From CAIYQJ01 sp963717255 (GTDB taxonomy: Bacteria; Chloroflexota; Limnocylindria; Limnocylindrales; CSP1-4): a DNA stretch of 64,000 bases. The notes under the pieces are model-generated. The model saw nothing but the letters and a program-made list of their open reading frames with translations, was not told the origin of the DNA and searched no databases. The translations under genes were made by a program, and so were the position numbers. This document shows, piece by piece, positions 18,004-26,019 of the stretch; position 1 is the first letter of the stretch, and every line of letters begins with the position of its first letter. The DNA is taken from positions 73,345 to 137,344 of the forward strand of contig CAVQVT010000014.1 in the NCBI GenBank assembly GCA_963717255.1, written 5' to 3'.

Positions 18004-18534
18004 ATGTTCGCCCGGAGACTGGTCGTCGGAGCGGCGTTGGCAGGCCTCGTGGCCGTCAGCTCCGCCATCGTCGCGACCTCGGTGGTCGACGCGGCCCCCA
18101 AGTACATCGTCTGGCTCAGCCCGCGAGGCTTCGTCACTGGTCAGAACCTCGCCGGCGGCAACCTCACCCTCACCTCGCCGAGCGGGGACGAGGAGCACAT
18201 CACGACGGACAAGGCCGGCGACCTGCAGTGGGTGAACTACCCGCTGCAGCTTCCCAACGACCGGAAGATCGTCCAGGTGATCGTCTGCTACAAGCTCGAT
18301 GACGCGACGAGCTTCATCTCACAGGTGCGGCTCGGCATGTCGACGATCCCACCGACGGCCACCGTCATGTACGACGACGGCACCGACCTGACGAGCACCG
18401 CCGGCGCCTGTCGGAGCGGCATGGTGGTCTCAGGCATCTCGATCAAGGGCGAGATCACGCTGGGGCTCCGCCTGAACTTCGCGTCCACGAACCACGCCAT
18501 CGACGTGGGGGCGATCGGGATCGTCACGAAGTAG
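18004..18534 (+). CDS. Secreted protein of unknown function
   Basis: A 176-residue protein with a signal peptide (M-F-A-R-R-L-V-V-G, core A-A-L-A-G-L-V-A-V, probable cleavage after V-V-D-A-A). The mature part looks beta-rich, has two cysteines (V-I-V-C-Y-K and A-G-A-C-R-S), and has no family I recognise. It includes I-V-Q-V-I-V-C-Y-K-L-D and a C-terminal N-F-A-S-T-N-H-A-I-D-V-G-A-I-G-I-V. It ends 11 bp inside the convergent lgt gene. Confidence 0.6.
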   Translation: MFARRLVVGAALAGLVAVSSAIVATSVVDAAPKYIVWLSPRGFVTGQNLAGGNLTLTSPSGDEEHITTDKAGDLQWVNYPLQLPNDRKIVQVIVCYKLDDATSFISQVRLGMSTIPPTATVMYDDGTDLTSTAGACRSGMVVSGISIKGEITLGLRLNFASTNHAIDVGAIGIVTK

Positions 18535-19426
18535 CGACCGGACTCCCGGGTCGCGGGTCCGTGTCGGGGCCGGCGACCCGGGGGGCCGCAGCGAACGCCA
18601 TCCGTTCCCGGCCGTGCGGCGCGGCTCGCCAGCGCCGCCAGAGGACCGCGCCGGCCGCGGCCGCCACGACCACGTAGCCTGCGGGCAGGGCCCACGCCGG
18701 GATCCCGCCCTCCGGCGGCGGCACGCGGAGGAGCTGGTCCGCCGCGCGGAACGCGAGGAAGCCCGCCGCGAACCCGAGCGCGGGGACACCGGGCGCCGCC
18801 CCCCGACGCGCCAGCGCCCACGCGAGGGCACCGCAGGCGAGGACGGCGGCGATCTCGTACAGCTGGGTCGGGTGGACGGGAGCCGATTCCTCCGCGAACG
18901 AGAGGAAGCCGAACCCGCCCGGCGCGGATGCATCGAGCGCGCCGGCCCGCGGCGGGAAGACGACGCCCCACGGGAGGTCGGTCGCGATCCCGGCGCAGCA
19001 CCCGTTGAGGAAGCATCCGATCCGGATGAGGACGATCCCAGCCACGACCGCCACGACCGCCCGGTCGGCGAGGCGCGCCGGCGAGATGCGCCAGGCACGG
19101 GCCGCCACGACAAGAGCCGCGGCGCTCCCCGCGAGCAGGCCTCCGTACAGCGCGAAGCCGCGGAAGCGGACCTCGACGATGCGGCCCGGGTCGGCGGCGT
19201 AGGCCGGCCAGTCCAGGACCGCCGAGAGGAGCCGGGCCCCGACGAGCCCCGCGACGACCGCGACGCCCAGCCCGGCGATCGCCGCGACCCACCCGACGCC
19301 CAGACCCCTCGCCGCCCGCACGCCGAGCGCGAGCGCGACGACCGCGGCCAGGCTGACGAACGTCGCGTACGCCGAGAGCGTCACGGCCGTCCCGCCGAGG
19401 TCGAAGGTCGCGAGGATGGGCTGCAT
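18524..19426 (-). CDS. lgt: Prolipoprotein diacylglyceryl transferase
   Basis: A 300-residue polytopic membrane enzyme that transfers diacylglyceryl from phosphatidylglycerol to the lipobox cysteine. Lgt landmarks are present in order: V-G-A-R-L-L-S-A-V-L-D-W, R-F-R-G-F-A-L-Y-G-G, I-G-C-F-L-N-G-C-C-A-G (equivalent of the G-R-x-G-N-F-x-N region) and H-P-T-Q-L-Y-E. About seven hydrophobic helices are visible. Several lipoprotein substrates are encoded nearby (at 19470, 22912 and 43237). The last 30 residues are a hydrophilic tail overlapping the end of the convergent gene. Confidence 0.88.
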   Translation of the reverse strand: MQPILATFDLGGTAVTLSAYATFVSLAAVVALALGVRAARGLGVGWVAAIAGLGVAVVAGLVGARLLSAVLDWPAYAADPGRIVEVRFRGFALYGGLLAGSAAALVVAARAWRISPARLADRAVVAVVAGIVLIRIGCFLNGCCAGIATDLPWGVVFPPRAGALDASAPGGFGFLSFAEESAPVHPTQLYEIAAVLACGALAWALARRGAAPGVPALGFAAGFLAFRAADQLLRVPPPEGGIPAWALPAGYVVVAAAAGAVLWRRWRAAPHGRERMAFAAAPRVAGPDTDPRPGSPVATS

Positions 19427-19469
19427 CGCGCGCCTGCGTCCGATCGCTCGCTCGCGCTGGCCGGGCCGC

Positions 19470-21170
19470 TCAGGCCTGCCGGCTCACGGTCCAGACGCCG
19501 GTCATCGTGACGCCCTCACCACCGACGCTCGTCGTGCCCCGGATCGTGAGGACGTCGCCGTTCCGCGACGCGGTCCCGGCCATCGCCCCCTGCCCGTCCT
19601 CGCTCACGAACTCCAGCCGGTTCCCGGCATACGTCACGTCGGCGCTCGACGGCTCGCTCTTGAGCGGCTTCCCGTTCTTGTCCTTGATGACCGAGTAGTC
19701 GATGAAGACGGTCGCCGTCCCCTTCCCCTTGTCGTCCACCGAGATGTCGAGCGTCATCGGGACCGCCTTGCCGACCAGCTGGTTCAGCGCGTCCGTCAGG
19801 TCGCAGCCCTCCTCCTCCGCCGCCTTCTCGGCCTCGGCGCGGAGCTTCGGGTCGATCGAGACGTCGGTCACGGTGAACGTGCCCGTCCACTTCCCGTTCA
19901 CGTCGATCTGCTCGTTCCACCACTCCGCCGTGTAGGGCGCCTGGCCCGTCTCGTCCCACATGTAGGCGCGCGGGTCGCCCGGGTCGGGCCGGATCAGCTT
20001 CATGTTCTCCACCGCCTGCGCGAGCGGCTGGATCTTCCCCTCCTCGTCGACGACGTACGGCTTCCCGCCGATGACGACCTCGGCCCATGCGTGGGGGGAG
20101 TCCTTGTCCACGACGTAGCCGAAGACGCCCTTCGCCGGGTAGCCGAGGGCGCGGAACATGGACACCATCGCGTTCGTGACGTCCGTGCAGTCGCCCGAGA
20201 GGTTCCCCTTGGTGAGGTAGTCGGCCGGCTTCTGCCAGCCCTTGCCCGGAGCCGTCGAGTACTTGCCCTCGAACGTCGTGGGCGAGCCGTCCGGACCGGT
20301 GACCGAGACCGGCACCGGCTTCTTGTCGGCGTTCTTCTTCAGGTAGTCGGCGACCTTCGCTGGATCGGTCAGGGGGACACCGCCGACGTTCGCCGACTGG
20401 CCCGTCTTCCGGACGGTGGGATCGTCCGGTGTCACCCACTTGGGTGCGGTCTTCTCGCTGATCGCGTCGCTCTTCACGCCCTCGCCGCCGTATGCCCACT
20501 TGATCACGCGGTTGATGACGATGCCCGCCGCGGTGGCGGCGAGGATCGTCGTGAAGACCTCCCCCTCGAATGCCTCGACGCCGAACGTCACGGTGTGCGC
20601 GACCGGGTCGACCGTGCCTCCGGCGACCGCCCAGTGCGTCCCGGTCCAGTACGCGGCGGTGATCTGCGCCGGATCCGTCCCGACGGGGACGTTCGCCGGG
20701 TCGAACGGGAGCGTGATGACGGCCGGCTGCGCGAACGTCGTCCCGGACGGGCCGAAGTCGTACGACTTCCCGATCGCGATCGCCGGCGCGTCGGTCGACG
20801 CCGCGGGCGCGAAGACGCTCATCCCGAACGGCGCACCGAGGCGCGCGACGACGACCTCGGTGTCCTGCGACACGCCGCCCGCCGGGACGATGACGGTCAC
20901 GCCGTCCGCGGCGATCGACGCGCCGGCCGGGGTCACCGTGCTCGTGCTCACGACCTCCGTCGGCACGTCGATGACGGTCGGGGCGTCCACGACGGTCTGG
21001 ACCAGCGGAGCGCTCGGGGCGGGCGTCGGGGTGATCGGCGCCGCCGTCACGGACGCGGGCGCCTGCGTGGCGCCGGCCACCGGCGATGCGGGAGCCGGCG
21101 TGGCGGTCGCGCCGCAGCCGGCGAGAAGGACCGCGGTGAGCAGGGTGGCCGCGACGGCGCGCTTCGACAT
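19470..21170 (-). CDS. Lipoprotein with ZU5-like region and transglutaminase-like domain
   Basis: A 566-residue lipoprotein: M-S-K-R start, hydrophobic core and a lipobox L-L-A-G-C with C19. A Thr/Pro/Ala linker follows. Next is a beta-rich ZU5-like segment (G-V-T-V-I-V-P-A-G-G-V and E-V-V-V-A-R-L). Then comes a transglutaminase-like core with candidate triad C in L-S-G-D-C-T-D, H in S-P-H-A-W-A-E-V and D in Y-V-V-D-E-E-G. The C-terminal approximately 120 residues form another beta domain (F-T-V-T-D-V-S-I-D through G-V-W-T-V-S). The triad order C-H-D is intact, so a papain-like peptidase or transglutaminase activity at the cell surface is possible. The start is the ATG next to the lipoprotein signal. 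Confidence 0.8.
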   Translation of the reverse strand: MSKRAVAATLLTAVLLAGCGATATPAPASPVAGATQAPASVTAAPITPTPAPSAPLVQTVVDAPTVIDVPTEVVSTSTVTPAGASIAADGVTVIVPAGGVSQDTEVVVARLGAPFGMSVFAPAASTDAPAIAIGKSYDFGPSGTTFAQPAVITLPFDPANVPVGTDPAQITAAYWTGTHWAVAGGTVDPVAHTVTFGVEAFEGEVFTTILAATAAGIVINRVIKWAYGGEGVKSDAISEKTAPKWVTPDDPTVRKTGQSANVGGVPLTDPAKVADYLKKNADKKPVPVSVTGPDGSPTTFEGKYSTAPGKGWQKPADYLTKGNLSGDCTDVTNAMVSMFRALGYPAKGVFGYVVDKDSPHAWAEVVIGGKPYVVDEEGKIQPLAQAVENMKLIRPDPGDPRAYMWDETGQAPYTAEWWNEQIDVNGKWTGTFTVTDVSIDPKLRAEAEKAAEEEGCDLTDALNQLVGKAVPMTLDISVDDKGKGTATVFIDYSVIKDKNGKPLKSEPSSADVTYAGNRLEFVSEDGQGAMAGTASRNGDVLTIRGTTSVGGEGVTMTGVWTVSRQA

Positions 21171-21534
21171 CCGGTGGCTCCTCCGAGCGCGGGACGCGAA
21201 GGGCTGGGGACCGACGCTCCGAGTGGACCCCGGCACGCGGACCCGCCGGAAGTGCCGGACGGGGAGGCCGGAGGGGACCGAATGGCGCATCCCGGCGATG
21301 CGCCGTCGCCGGTCGCCCCGGGACACGAAGCGCCCCCGCGACCGGTTCCGCGGCCCGGGGGCATGGCCCGGCGGTGGCTGCCGCCGAACGAGTGCAGCGT
21401 ACTCCCACCCTGTGATTGACAGCCTCTCCCCTCCCCCGGACACTTCGGGCACGGGCCCGACGGCGCACGATCGCGCCCCGCCGCGCCACCGAGGCGAGAC
21501 CCCGGCCCGACCGCACCGCGAAGAGGGAGCCCAG
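21171..21534. other. 364-bp divergent intergenic region upstream of sodN
   Basis: This region lies between the divergent transglutaminase-like lipoprotein and sodN. It is less GC-rich around 21400-21430. I see no gene and no clear operator. A purine-rich GAGGGAG lies 8 nt before the sodN ATG. Antisense and sense open frames run through it without protein-like composition. A nickel-responsive regulator site might be expected here, but none is recognised by eye. Confidence 0.35.
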
Positions 21535-21954
21535 ATGTCCCGGATCTCGTCCCTGCTCACCCCCAGGACCGTCGTCCGCGCGCACTGCGACGTGCCGTGC
21601 GGCATCTACGACCCCGCCGGCGCACTGCTCGGCGCGAAGACCGTCGCCCGGATGGTCGAGATCATCGGCGGGATCCCCGACGAGGGCCGCACCGTCGCCG
21701 ATCGGAACAAGTTCATCCGTGCCGTCATGGTCAAGGAGCAGCACGCGGAGCTCGTGAAGCGCGACATCCAGGTCATCTGGAGCGACTACTTCAAGCCCGA
21801 GCACGTGGAGAAGTTCCCGCAGATCCACGAGCTCACGTGGTCGATCCTCAAGCTGGCCGGCAAGAACAAGCAGAACGTGGACGCCGAGGCGGCCGCGCAG
21901 CTGATCGCCAAGGTCGAGGAGTTCGGCGCGATCTTCTGGGAGACGAAGAAGTAG
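21535..21954 (+). CDS. sodN: Nickel superoxide dismutase precursor
   Basis: A 139-residue protein. After a 16-residue propeptide comes the nickel hook H-C-D-V-P-C-G-I-Y-D at residues 17-26: H17 becomes the N-terminal ligand and C18 and C22 are the thiolate ligands. The rest is the four-helix bundle typical of NiSOD (K-T-V-A-R-M-V-E-I-I, then H-V-E-K-F-P-Q-I-H-E-L-T-W and W-E-T-K-K at the end). It converts superoxide to oxygen and peroxide. Maturation requires removal of the propeptide, and an S26 peptidase follows directly. The ATG at 21535 has GAGGGAG 8 nt upstream. Confidence 0.95.
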   Translation: MSRISSLLTPRTVVRAHCDVPCGIYDPAGALLGAKTVARMVEIIGGIPDEGRTVADRNKFIRAVMVKEQHAELVKRDIQVIWSDYFKPEHVEKFPQIHELTWSILKLAGKNKQNVDAEAAAQLIAKVEEFGAIFWETKK

Positions 21955-22031
21955 CCCACGGGACCGACTCCGCAGGACCCGGCGGACCGGAAGGCGGCAC
22001 CCCGCCGGAGCCGGGCCCGGGCGCGGAGAAG

Positions 22032-22397
22032 ATCCGACGACGGCGGCCCTGGCGGGCCGCCGTCGCGGAGGAGAGCATGTCCCCGGGGATCCTGCCCGGG
22101 GACTTCCTCCTCCTCGACCCCACCGTCCGCCGCTGGCCGCGCCGCGGCACGGTCGTCGTCATCCGCGAGCCCGACAGCGAGGTGCTCGCGATCAAGCGTG
22201 TCGTCGCGCGGCCGGGCGACCACGTGCGAACGCCCGAGGGCCTCGTCCATCTCGATCGGCACGAGGCGTGGCTCCTCGGCGACGCGCTCGACCGCTCGAT
22301 CGACTCGCGGTCGTACGGCCCGGTGTCGGCCGACCACCTCGTCGCCCGGGCGTGGTTCCGGTACTGGCCGGCCGGCCGGATGGGGCGGGTCCGGTGA
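22032..22397 (+). CDS. sodX: S26-family peptidase, probable NiSOD maturation protease (start unresolved)
   Basis: The reading frame encodes an S26 signal-peptidase core. The catalytic Ser is in E-E-S-M-S-P-G-I-L-P-G-D (Ser codon 22074) and the catalytic Lys in A-I-K-R-V-V-A-R-P-G-D. A G-D-A-L-D-R-S-I-D-S-R-S-Y-G-P-V block follows. It is soluble, with no transmembrane helix, as in SodX proteins that trim the NiSOD propeptide. The start is odd. The first nearby ATG (22077) has a good GGAGGAG ribosome site but would remove the catalytic Ser. Between the sodN stop and that ATG the frame has no ATG, GTG or TTG. Candidates are ATC at 22032 (used here), CTG at 21936 and GTG at 21837 inside sodN. Family and pairing with sodN are secure; the N-terminus is not. 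Confidence 0.7.
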   Translation: MRRRRPWRAAVAEESMSPGILPGDFLLLDPTVRRWPRRGTVVVIREPDSEVLAIKRVVARPGDHVRTPEGLVHLDRHEAWLLGDALDRSIDSRSYGPVSADHLVARAWFRYWPAGRMGRVR

Positions 22398-22464
22398 CCC
22401 GGGCGGGGCGCGTGTCCGTGAGCGCGCCCCGGTGGGCGCCGGAGCGCGGCGCCCGGCAGGACCC

Positions 22465-22854
22465 GTGACCGGCGATCCGCGTCTCGCCGGCATCGGGCTC
22501 TCGCGGCCGGCCCACCTGGCCGCCTGTCTCGGCCTCGGGGCGGTCGTCGTCGCGGCGGACCTCCTCGTGGAACCGGTCGTCCCCGTGCTCGTCGCCCTCA
22601 TCGGCGCGGCGGCGGTCGCCGGGTTCCTCCGGCCCGACGGGATCGTGGCGGCAGGTCTCGGCGTCGGGCTCGCGGTCCCCGGGGTCCGCGTGGCGGCGGC
22701 GCTGCTCGGCGTGGACCTCGCGCTCCCGACGGAACCTCCCGGGCTCCTCGGAGCGGCATCGCTGGTCTTCCTCGTCGTGCCGGCGCTGTTCGCCGCGGTG
22801 ATCGGCGGGTTCGCGCGGCGCACCCTGGAAGAGGAGCGCCTCCGGCAGCGCTGA
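22465..22854 (+). CDS. Small membrane protein, four predicted helices
   Basis: A 129-residue protein starting at a GTG preceded by GGCAGGA. It has four hydrophobic segments (A-C-L-G-L-G-A-V-V-V-A-A, V-P-V-L-V-A-L-I-G-A-A-A-V, G-L-G-V-G-L-A-V-P, A-S-L-V-F-L-V-V-P-A-L-F-A-A-V-I-G-G) and a charged tail. No family was recognised. It follows the SodX-like gene by 67 bp and may be co-transcribed with sodN. Confidence 0.6.
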   Translation: MTGDPRLAGIGLSRPAHLAACLGLGAVVVAADLLVEPVVPVLVALIGAAAVAGFLRPDGIVAAGLGVGLAVPGVRVAAALLGVDLALPTEPPGLLGAASLVFLVVPALFAAVIGGFARRTLEEERLRQR

Positions 22855-22868
22855 CGCTGCCGGAGGCG
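22837..22868. terminator. Perfect 14-bp hairpin with the stop codon in its loop
   Basis: CGCCTCCGGCAGCG (22837-22850) pairs perfectly with CGCTGCCGGAGGCG (22855-22868). The 4-nt loop CTGA contains the TGA stop of the membrane-protein gene. It lies between convergent genes and has no T tract. Probably a bidirectional terminator. Confidence 0.75.
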
Positions 22869-22911
22869 CGACGGACGTCGAGCGGGCCGCGCGCCGTGCC
22901 GCGCGGCCGCG

Positions 22912-23919
22912 TCAGGCGGCCGAGGGGACTTCGGCGGAGGGGCCGGTCGGGTCGGCGGGCGGGAGGGTCGGAGAGCCGCGCCGGGCGAGCCGCCGCACGA
23001 TGAAGAGGAGCGGCAGGAGGACGAGCAGACCCACGAGGAGGATGGGGAGCCCCACGATCGCGAGCCAGATCGCGGCCGATGCGATCGACTGGCCGAGTCC
23101 CACGAGAGTGGCCGTCGCGTCCGCGACGACGGTCGCCGGGTCCCAGGCGTTCGTGACGGCCTGGACCGGTGCCGGCGCCAGCGCGAACGATGTCGTGAGC
23201 GTCCCCTGGGCGGCCTGGTCCGCGAGGTTGTCGCGCTGCGCCTGGAGCTGCTCGATCTCGCCCTGGACGGTCGTGAGCTCGTTCTGGACCGCGAGGATGT
23301 CGGGGATCTTCACCGCCTGCTCCATGACGCCGAGCAGCTGGGTCTCGGTCGCCCGGAGGTTCTTCAGCCGCGCGTCGAGGTCGACCACCTGCGCGGTCAC
23401 CTCGTCGGCGGAGGTCTGCTCCGCCAGCACCTTGGTGCCGAGCGCGCGGAGCTGGGCGAGCGTGGCGTCCCACTTCGCCGCCGGGATCCGGAAGGTCAGG
23501 CTGGCGAACGGCCGGTCGCCGTCGAGCGAGCGCTGGGAGCCGGCCACGTAGCCGCCCGCGCCGGTGACGACGGCGGTCGCGTCGGCGATCGACCGATCGA
23601 CGTCCGCGACCTGGAGGTCCATCATCCCGGTCCGGACGATCATCGGGCCCGTCGCGTTCGCCGCGTCGAGGGCCTGGTCCCCGGGGAGCGGCGCAGATTC
23701 GGACGTGCCGACAGTGCCGCCGCCTTTCGCGCCCTCCACGGGCGGAAGGGGCTGCTCGGCGATGATCGTGCCGCCGTCCGCGCCGGAGCTCGTGCGACCC
23801 AGGTCGCTGGTCGCCGCGCCGGCACACGCGGCGAGCAGGAGGGTGGTCAGGAAGAGGGCGGTCGCGGCCGCGGCGAGGGGGGCGAGGCGCTGCGGCCGGC
23901 GCGAGATCTGTCGTCGCAT
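22912..23919 (-). CDS. DUF4349 lipoprotein
   Basis: A 335-residue protein. The lipoprotein signal ends L-L-L-A-A-C with C32. The DUF4349 domain (about 90-300) starts M-I-V-R-T-G-M-M-D-L-Q-V. It includes G-G-Y-V-A-G-S, the R-I-P-A-A-K-W strand and a coiled-coil hairpin (V-D-L-D-A-R-L-K-N-L-R-A-T-E through I-E-Q-L-Q-A-Q-R-D-N-L). A transmembrane helix near 285-310 and an R-R-L-A-R-R stop-transfer segment follow. DUF4349 proteins are surface-exposed and of unknown function. GGAGG lies 6 nt before the ATG. Confidence 0.85.
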   Translation of the reverse strand: MRRQISRRPQRLAPLAAAATALFLTTLLLAACAGAATSDLGRTSSGADGGTIIAEQPLPPVEGAKGGGTVGTSESAPLPGDQALDAANATGPMIVRTGMMDLQVADVDRSIADATAVVTGAGGYVAGSQRSLDGDRPFASLTFRIPAAKWDATLAQLRALGTKVLAEQTSADEVTAQVVDLDARLKNLRATETQLLGVMEQAVKIPDILAVQNELTTVQGEIEQLQAQRDNLADQAAQGTLTTSFALAPAPVQAVTNAWDPATVVADATATLVGLGQSIASAAIWLAIVGLPILLVGLLVLLPLLFIVRRLARRGSPTLPPADPTGPSAEVPSAA

Positions 23920-24067
23920 CGAGGGCCTCCGCCGGTCCCGCCGGCGCTGCTCCCGGGCTCCTGGCCCGGTTCGTCACGCAGGGGACGCCGCGACGGGGAG
24001 ATGGGTTCCCGCCGCCGGGCCGTCCGGAGTGACGAGCGGCCCGGTCGTGCCCGCCGGGGCCCGGCCG

Positions 24068-24991
24068 TCAGACCCCGACGGGCGGTGCCTCCGCCTGCGC
24101 GAGCGGGAGCCCGGCCGCGCGGACGTCCTCCGCGAACGCGGCCTGCGTCTCGAGATCCACGGATCGCTTCCCGAGGAACGCGATGAGCCGGTCCAGGCCG
24201 ACCTCGGCATACCGCGCGAGCGCCTCCACCCGCTCCTGCCCTTCGGTCACGAAGAGGCGGTCCGGGGCGTACAGCGAGAGCCGGAGCGTCGCCGGGTCGC
24301 GGCCGATCTCCTCGCAGCGCTCCCGCGCGACGGCCATCGCCTCGGCGGTGGCCGCGGGGTCGAGGAAGACGAGGTTCAGCTCGTCGGCGAACCGCGCCGC
24401 GAGCCGGAACGTGACGCGGCGGCCGTTGCCGCCCACGACGATCGGGACCCGCGGGGGCTGCAGGCCCTTGGGGACGTTGATCGCGCCCTGGACGGACGCG
24501 TGCTCCCCGAGGTAGGTCGCGCGGCCGGGACCGAGCATCCGCGTGATGACCTCGAGGTGGTCCGCGAACATGGCGAGGCGCGTCGGCGTATCCGGGAACC
24601 CGTAGCCGTACGCGACCCACTCGTCCTCCTTCCAGCCGGCCCCGATCCCGAGCTCGAAGCGGCCGCCGCTCACGACGTCGAGGGTGGACGACATCTTCGC
24701 GGTGAGGGCCGGGTTGCGGAAGCCGGTGCAGACGACCATGTGGCCGATGCGGGCCCTCTCGGTGGCCTGCGCGAGGGCGCCGAGCATCGTGAACGACTCG
24801 AACGTGATCTCGTCGGTCGGTTGCGGGACCGTGGTGAAGTGGTCGAAGACCCACAGCGATTCGAAGCCGAGGCGTTCTGCGTCGCGCGCGAGCGCGACCG
24901 ACCGCTCCCAGGCGGCGCGCGGCTCCCAGCCGTCGTACTCGCCCTTCCACCCCTGCGGGACCATCAGGCCCACGTGCATGCTCATCGACAC
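24068..24991 (-). CDS. LLM-class (luciferase-like) F420-dependent oxidoreductase
   Basis: A 307-residue TIM-barrel flavin/F420 oxidoreductase. Typical segments are A-E-R-L-G-F-E-S-L-W-V-F-D-H-F, H-M-V-V-C-T-G-F-R-N-P-A-L-T-A-K and G-R-F-E-L-G-I-G-A-G-W. Then come P-R-V-P-I-V-V-G-G-N-G-R-R and A-D-E-L-N-L-V-F. The F420 preference is inferred from the subfamily (D-H-F, G-A-G-W-K-E-D-E), not proven. The substrate is unknown. A paralogue lies at 26020. The three in-frame ATGs at 24991, 24985 and 24979 are all usable; GAGGG lies just before the first. Confidence 0.85.
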   Translation of the reverse strand: MSMSMHVGLMVPQGWKGEYDGWEPRAAWERSVALARDAERLGFESLWVFDHFTTVPQPTDEITFESFTMLGALAQATERARIGHMVVCTGFRNPALTAKMSSTLDVVSGGRFELGIGAGWKEDEWVAYGYGFPDTPTRLAMFADHLEVITRMLGPGRATYLGEHASVQGAINVPKGLQPPRVPIVVGGNGRRVTFRLAARFADELNLVFLDPAATAEAMAVARERCEEIGRDPATLRLSLYAPDRLFVTEGQERVEALARYAEVGLDRLIAFLGKRSVDLETQAAFAEDVRAAGLPLAQAEAPPVGV

Positions 24992-25112
24992 CCTCGCACC
25001 CGCGCGGACCTGGGGGCCCGGGGCCCGGGCGCGCCCACGCAGGTCCGCGGGCGGGACCGTGCGGGGCGGATCGCGGCGGGCCGACGGGCGGCCGTCGCAT
25101 CGACGGCGAGCC

Positions 25113-25118
25113 TATCAT
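25113..25118 (+). promoter_or_regulatory. -10-like hexamer of the acyltransferase gene
   Basis: TATCAT, 7 nt before the GTG at 25126. Confidence 0.45.
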
Positions 25119-25125
25119 CGGGACC

Positions 25126-25930
25126 GTGGATCCGTCCGAGCGGGCCCGCTACCTCTCCGCGCTGAGCCAGGTCGGCGGGCGACCGGGGCGGCTCGACCGC
25201 GCCGTCCGACTCGTCGTTCGGGCCGGATCCACGCTCGTCGGCTGGCGCGTGCGCGCCGAGGGACTGGACCTGCTCCCGCGCGGACCCGAAGGGCGGATCG
25301 TCCCCTGCGTCGTCGCCGCGGCGCCGCACAGGGGCTGGCCGGACCCGTTCCTCGTCCTCCTGGCCTGGCCGCGCGACGCCCCGCGGCTCGCCTGGTTCGG
25401 CGACGAGGTGACGATGGCACGGTCGTGGTGGCGCCGGCGGCTCCTCCCCCGACTGGGGATGATCCCGATCCCGGCCACGCCGTCCGTCGCTGCGGTGCGA
25501 ACGCACCTCGACGCGGCGCGCCTCGTCCTCGGTCGCGGATGCGTGCTCGTCGTGTTCGCGGAGAAAGGGCCGCCGAGCCCACGCGGCCGGACACGGACGA
25601 TCGCGCCCGGTGCCGCCTGGCTCGCGCTGGCCGGCGACGTCCCGCTCGTCCCGGTCGCGCTCGCGGGCTTCCTCGAGACCGGGCTCGGGACCCGGTTCCG
25701 CGTGCGCGTCCTCGCCCCGATCGGTCCCGGGACGGGAGCCGCGTCAGGGGGCGAGGCGACGGGCACGCGCGCCGGCGAGCCAGATCGGCGGCGCCTGCAA
25801 CGCGAAAGGCCGGGCCCTGACCGCCGTGCTCGCGGCGGCGCTCGCCGACCCGGTCGCCGAGCTGGAGGCCGCCAGCGTCCGCGAGAACGGGCGCCGCCCG
25901 ATGCCCGGCCTGCGCCGGCTCTTCCGCTGA
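25126..25930 (+). CDS. 1-acylglycerol-3-phosphate acyltransferase-like protein, one frame change
   Basis: A PlsC-type lysophospholipid acyltransferase. The catalytic H-x4-D is H-R-G-W-P-D in A-A-P-H-R-G-W-P-D-P-F. The glycerol-3-phosphate-binding region reads V-F-A-E-K-G-P-P-S-P-R-G-R. L-A-L-A-G-D-V-P-L-V-P-V-A-L-A-G is the later conserved block. The first frame stays open but loses protein-like composition after about 25730. The expected ending (L-T-A-V-L-A-A-A-L-A-D-P-V-A-E-L ... G-L-R-R-L-F-R, stop at 25930) is in another frame, so a single-base insertion near 25740-25800 is likely. The GTG is supported by the hexamer 7 nt upstream. It would acylate lysophosphatidic acid or a related lipid at the membrane. 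Confidence 0.7.
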
Positions 25931-26019
25931 CGGGCGCACCGGTGACGGGGCGGATGCTTTTATCTAGCACCCGGCCGCCGGCCGGCAAGGTCGCGGCCAC
26001 CCGTGCGCGGCGCCGGTCG

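Noticed and set aside
21597..22397. SodX-like gene starting at the ATG at 21597
   Set aside because: That would add about 110 Arg-rich residues read out of frame through sodN; the composition is that of a shadow frame.
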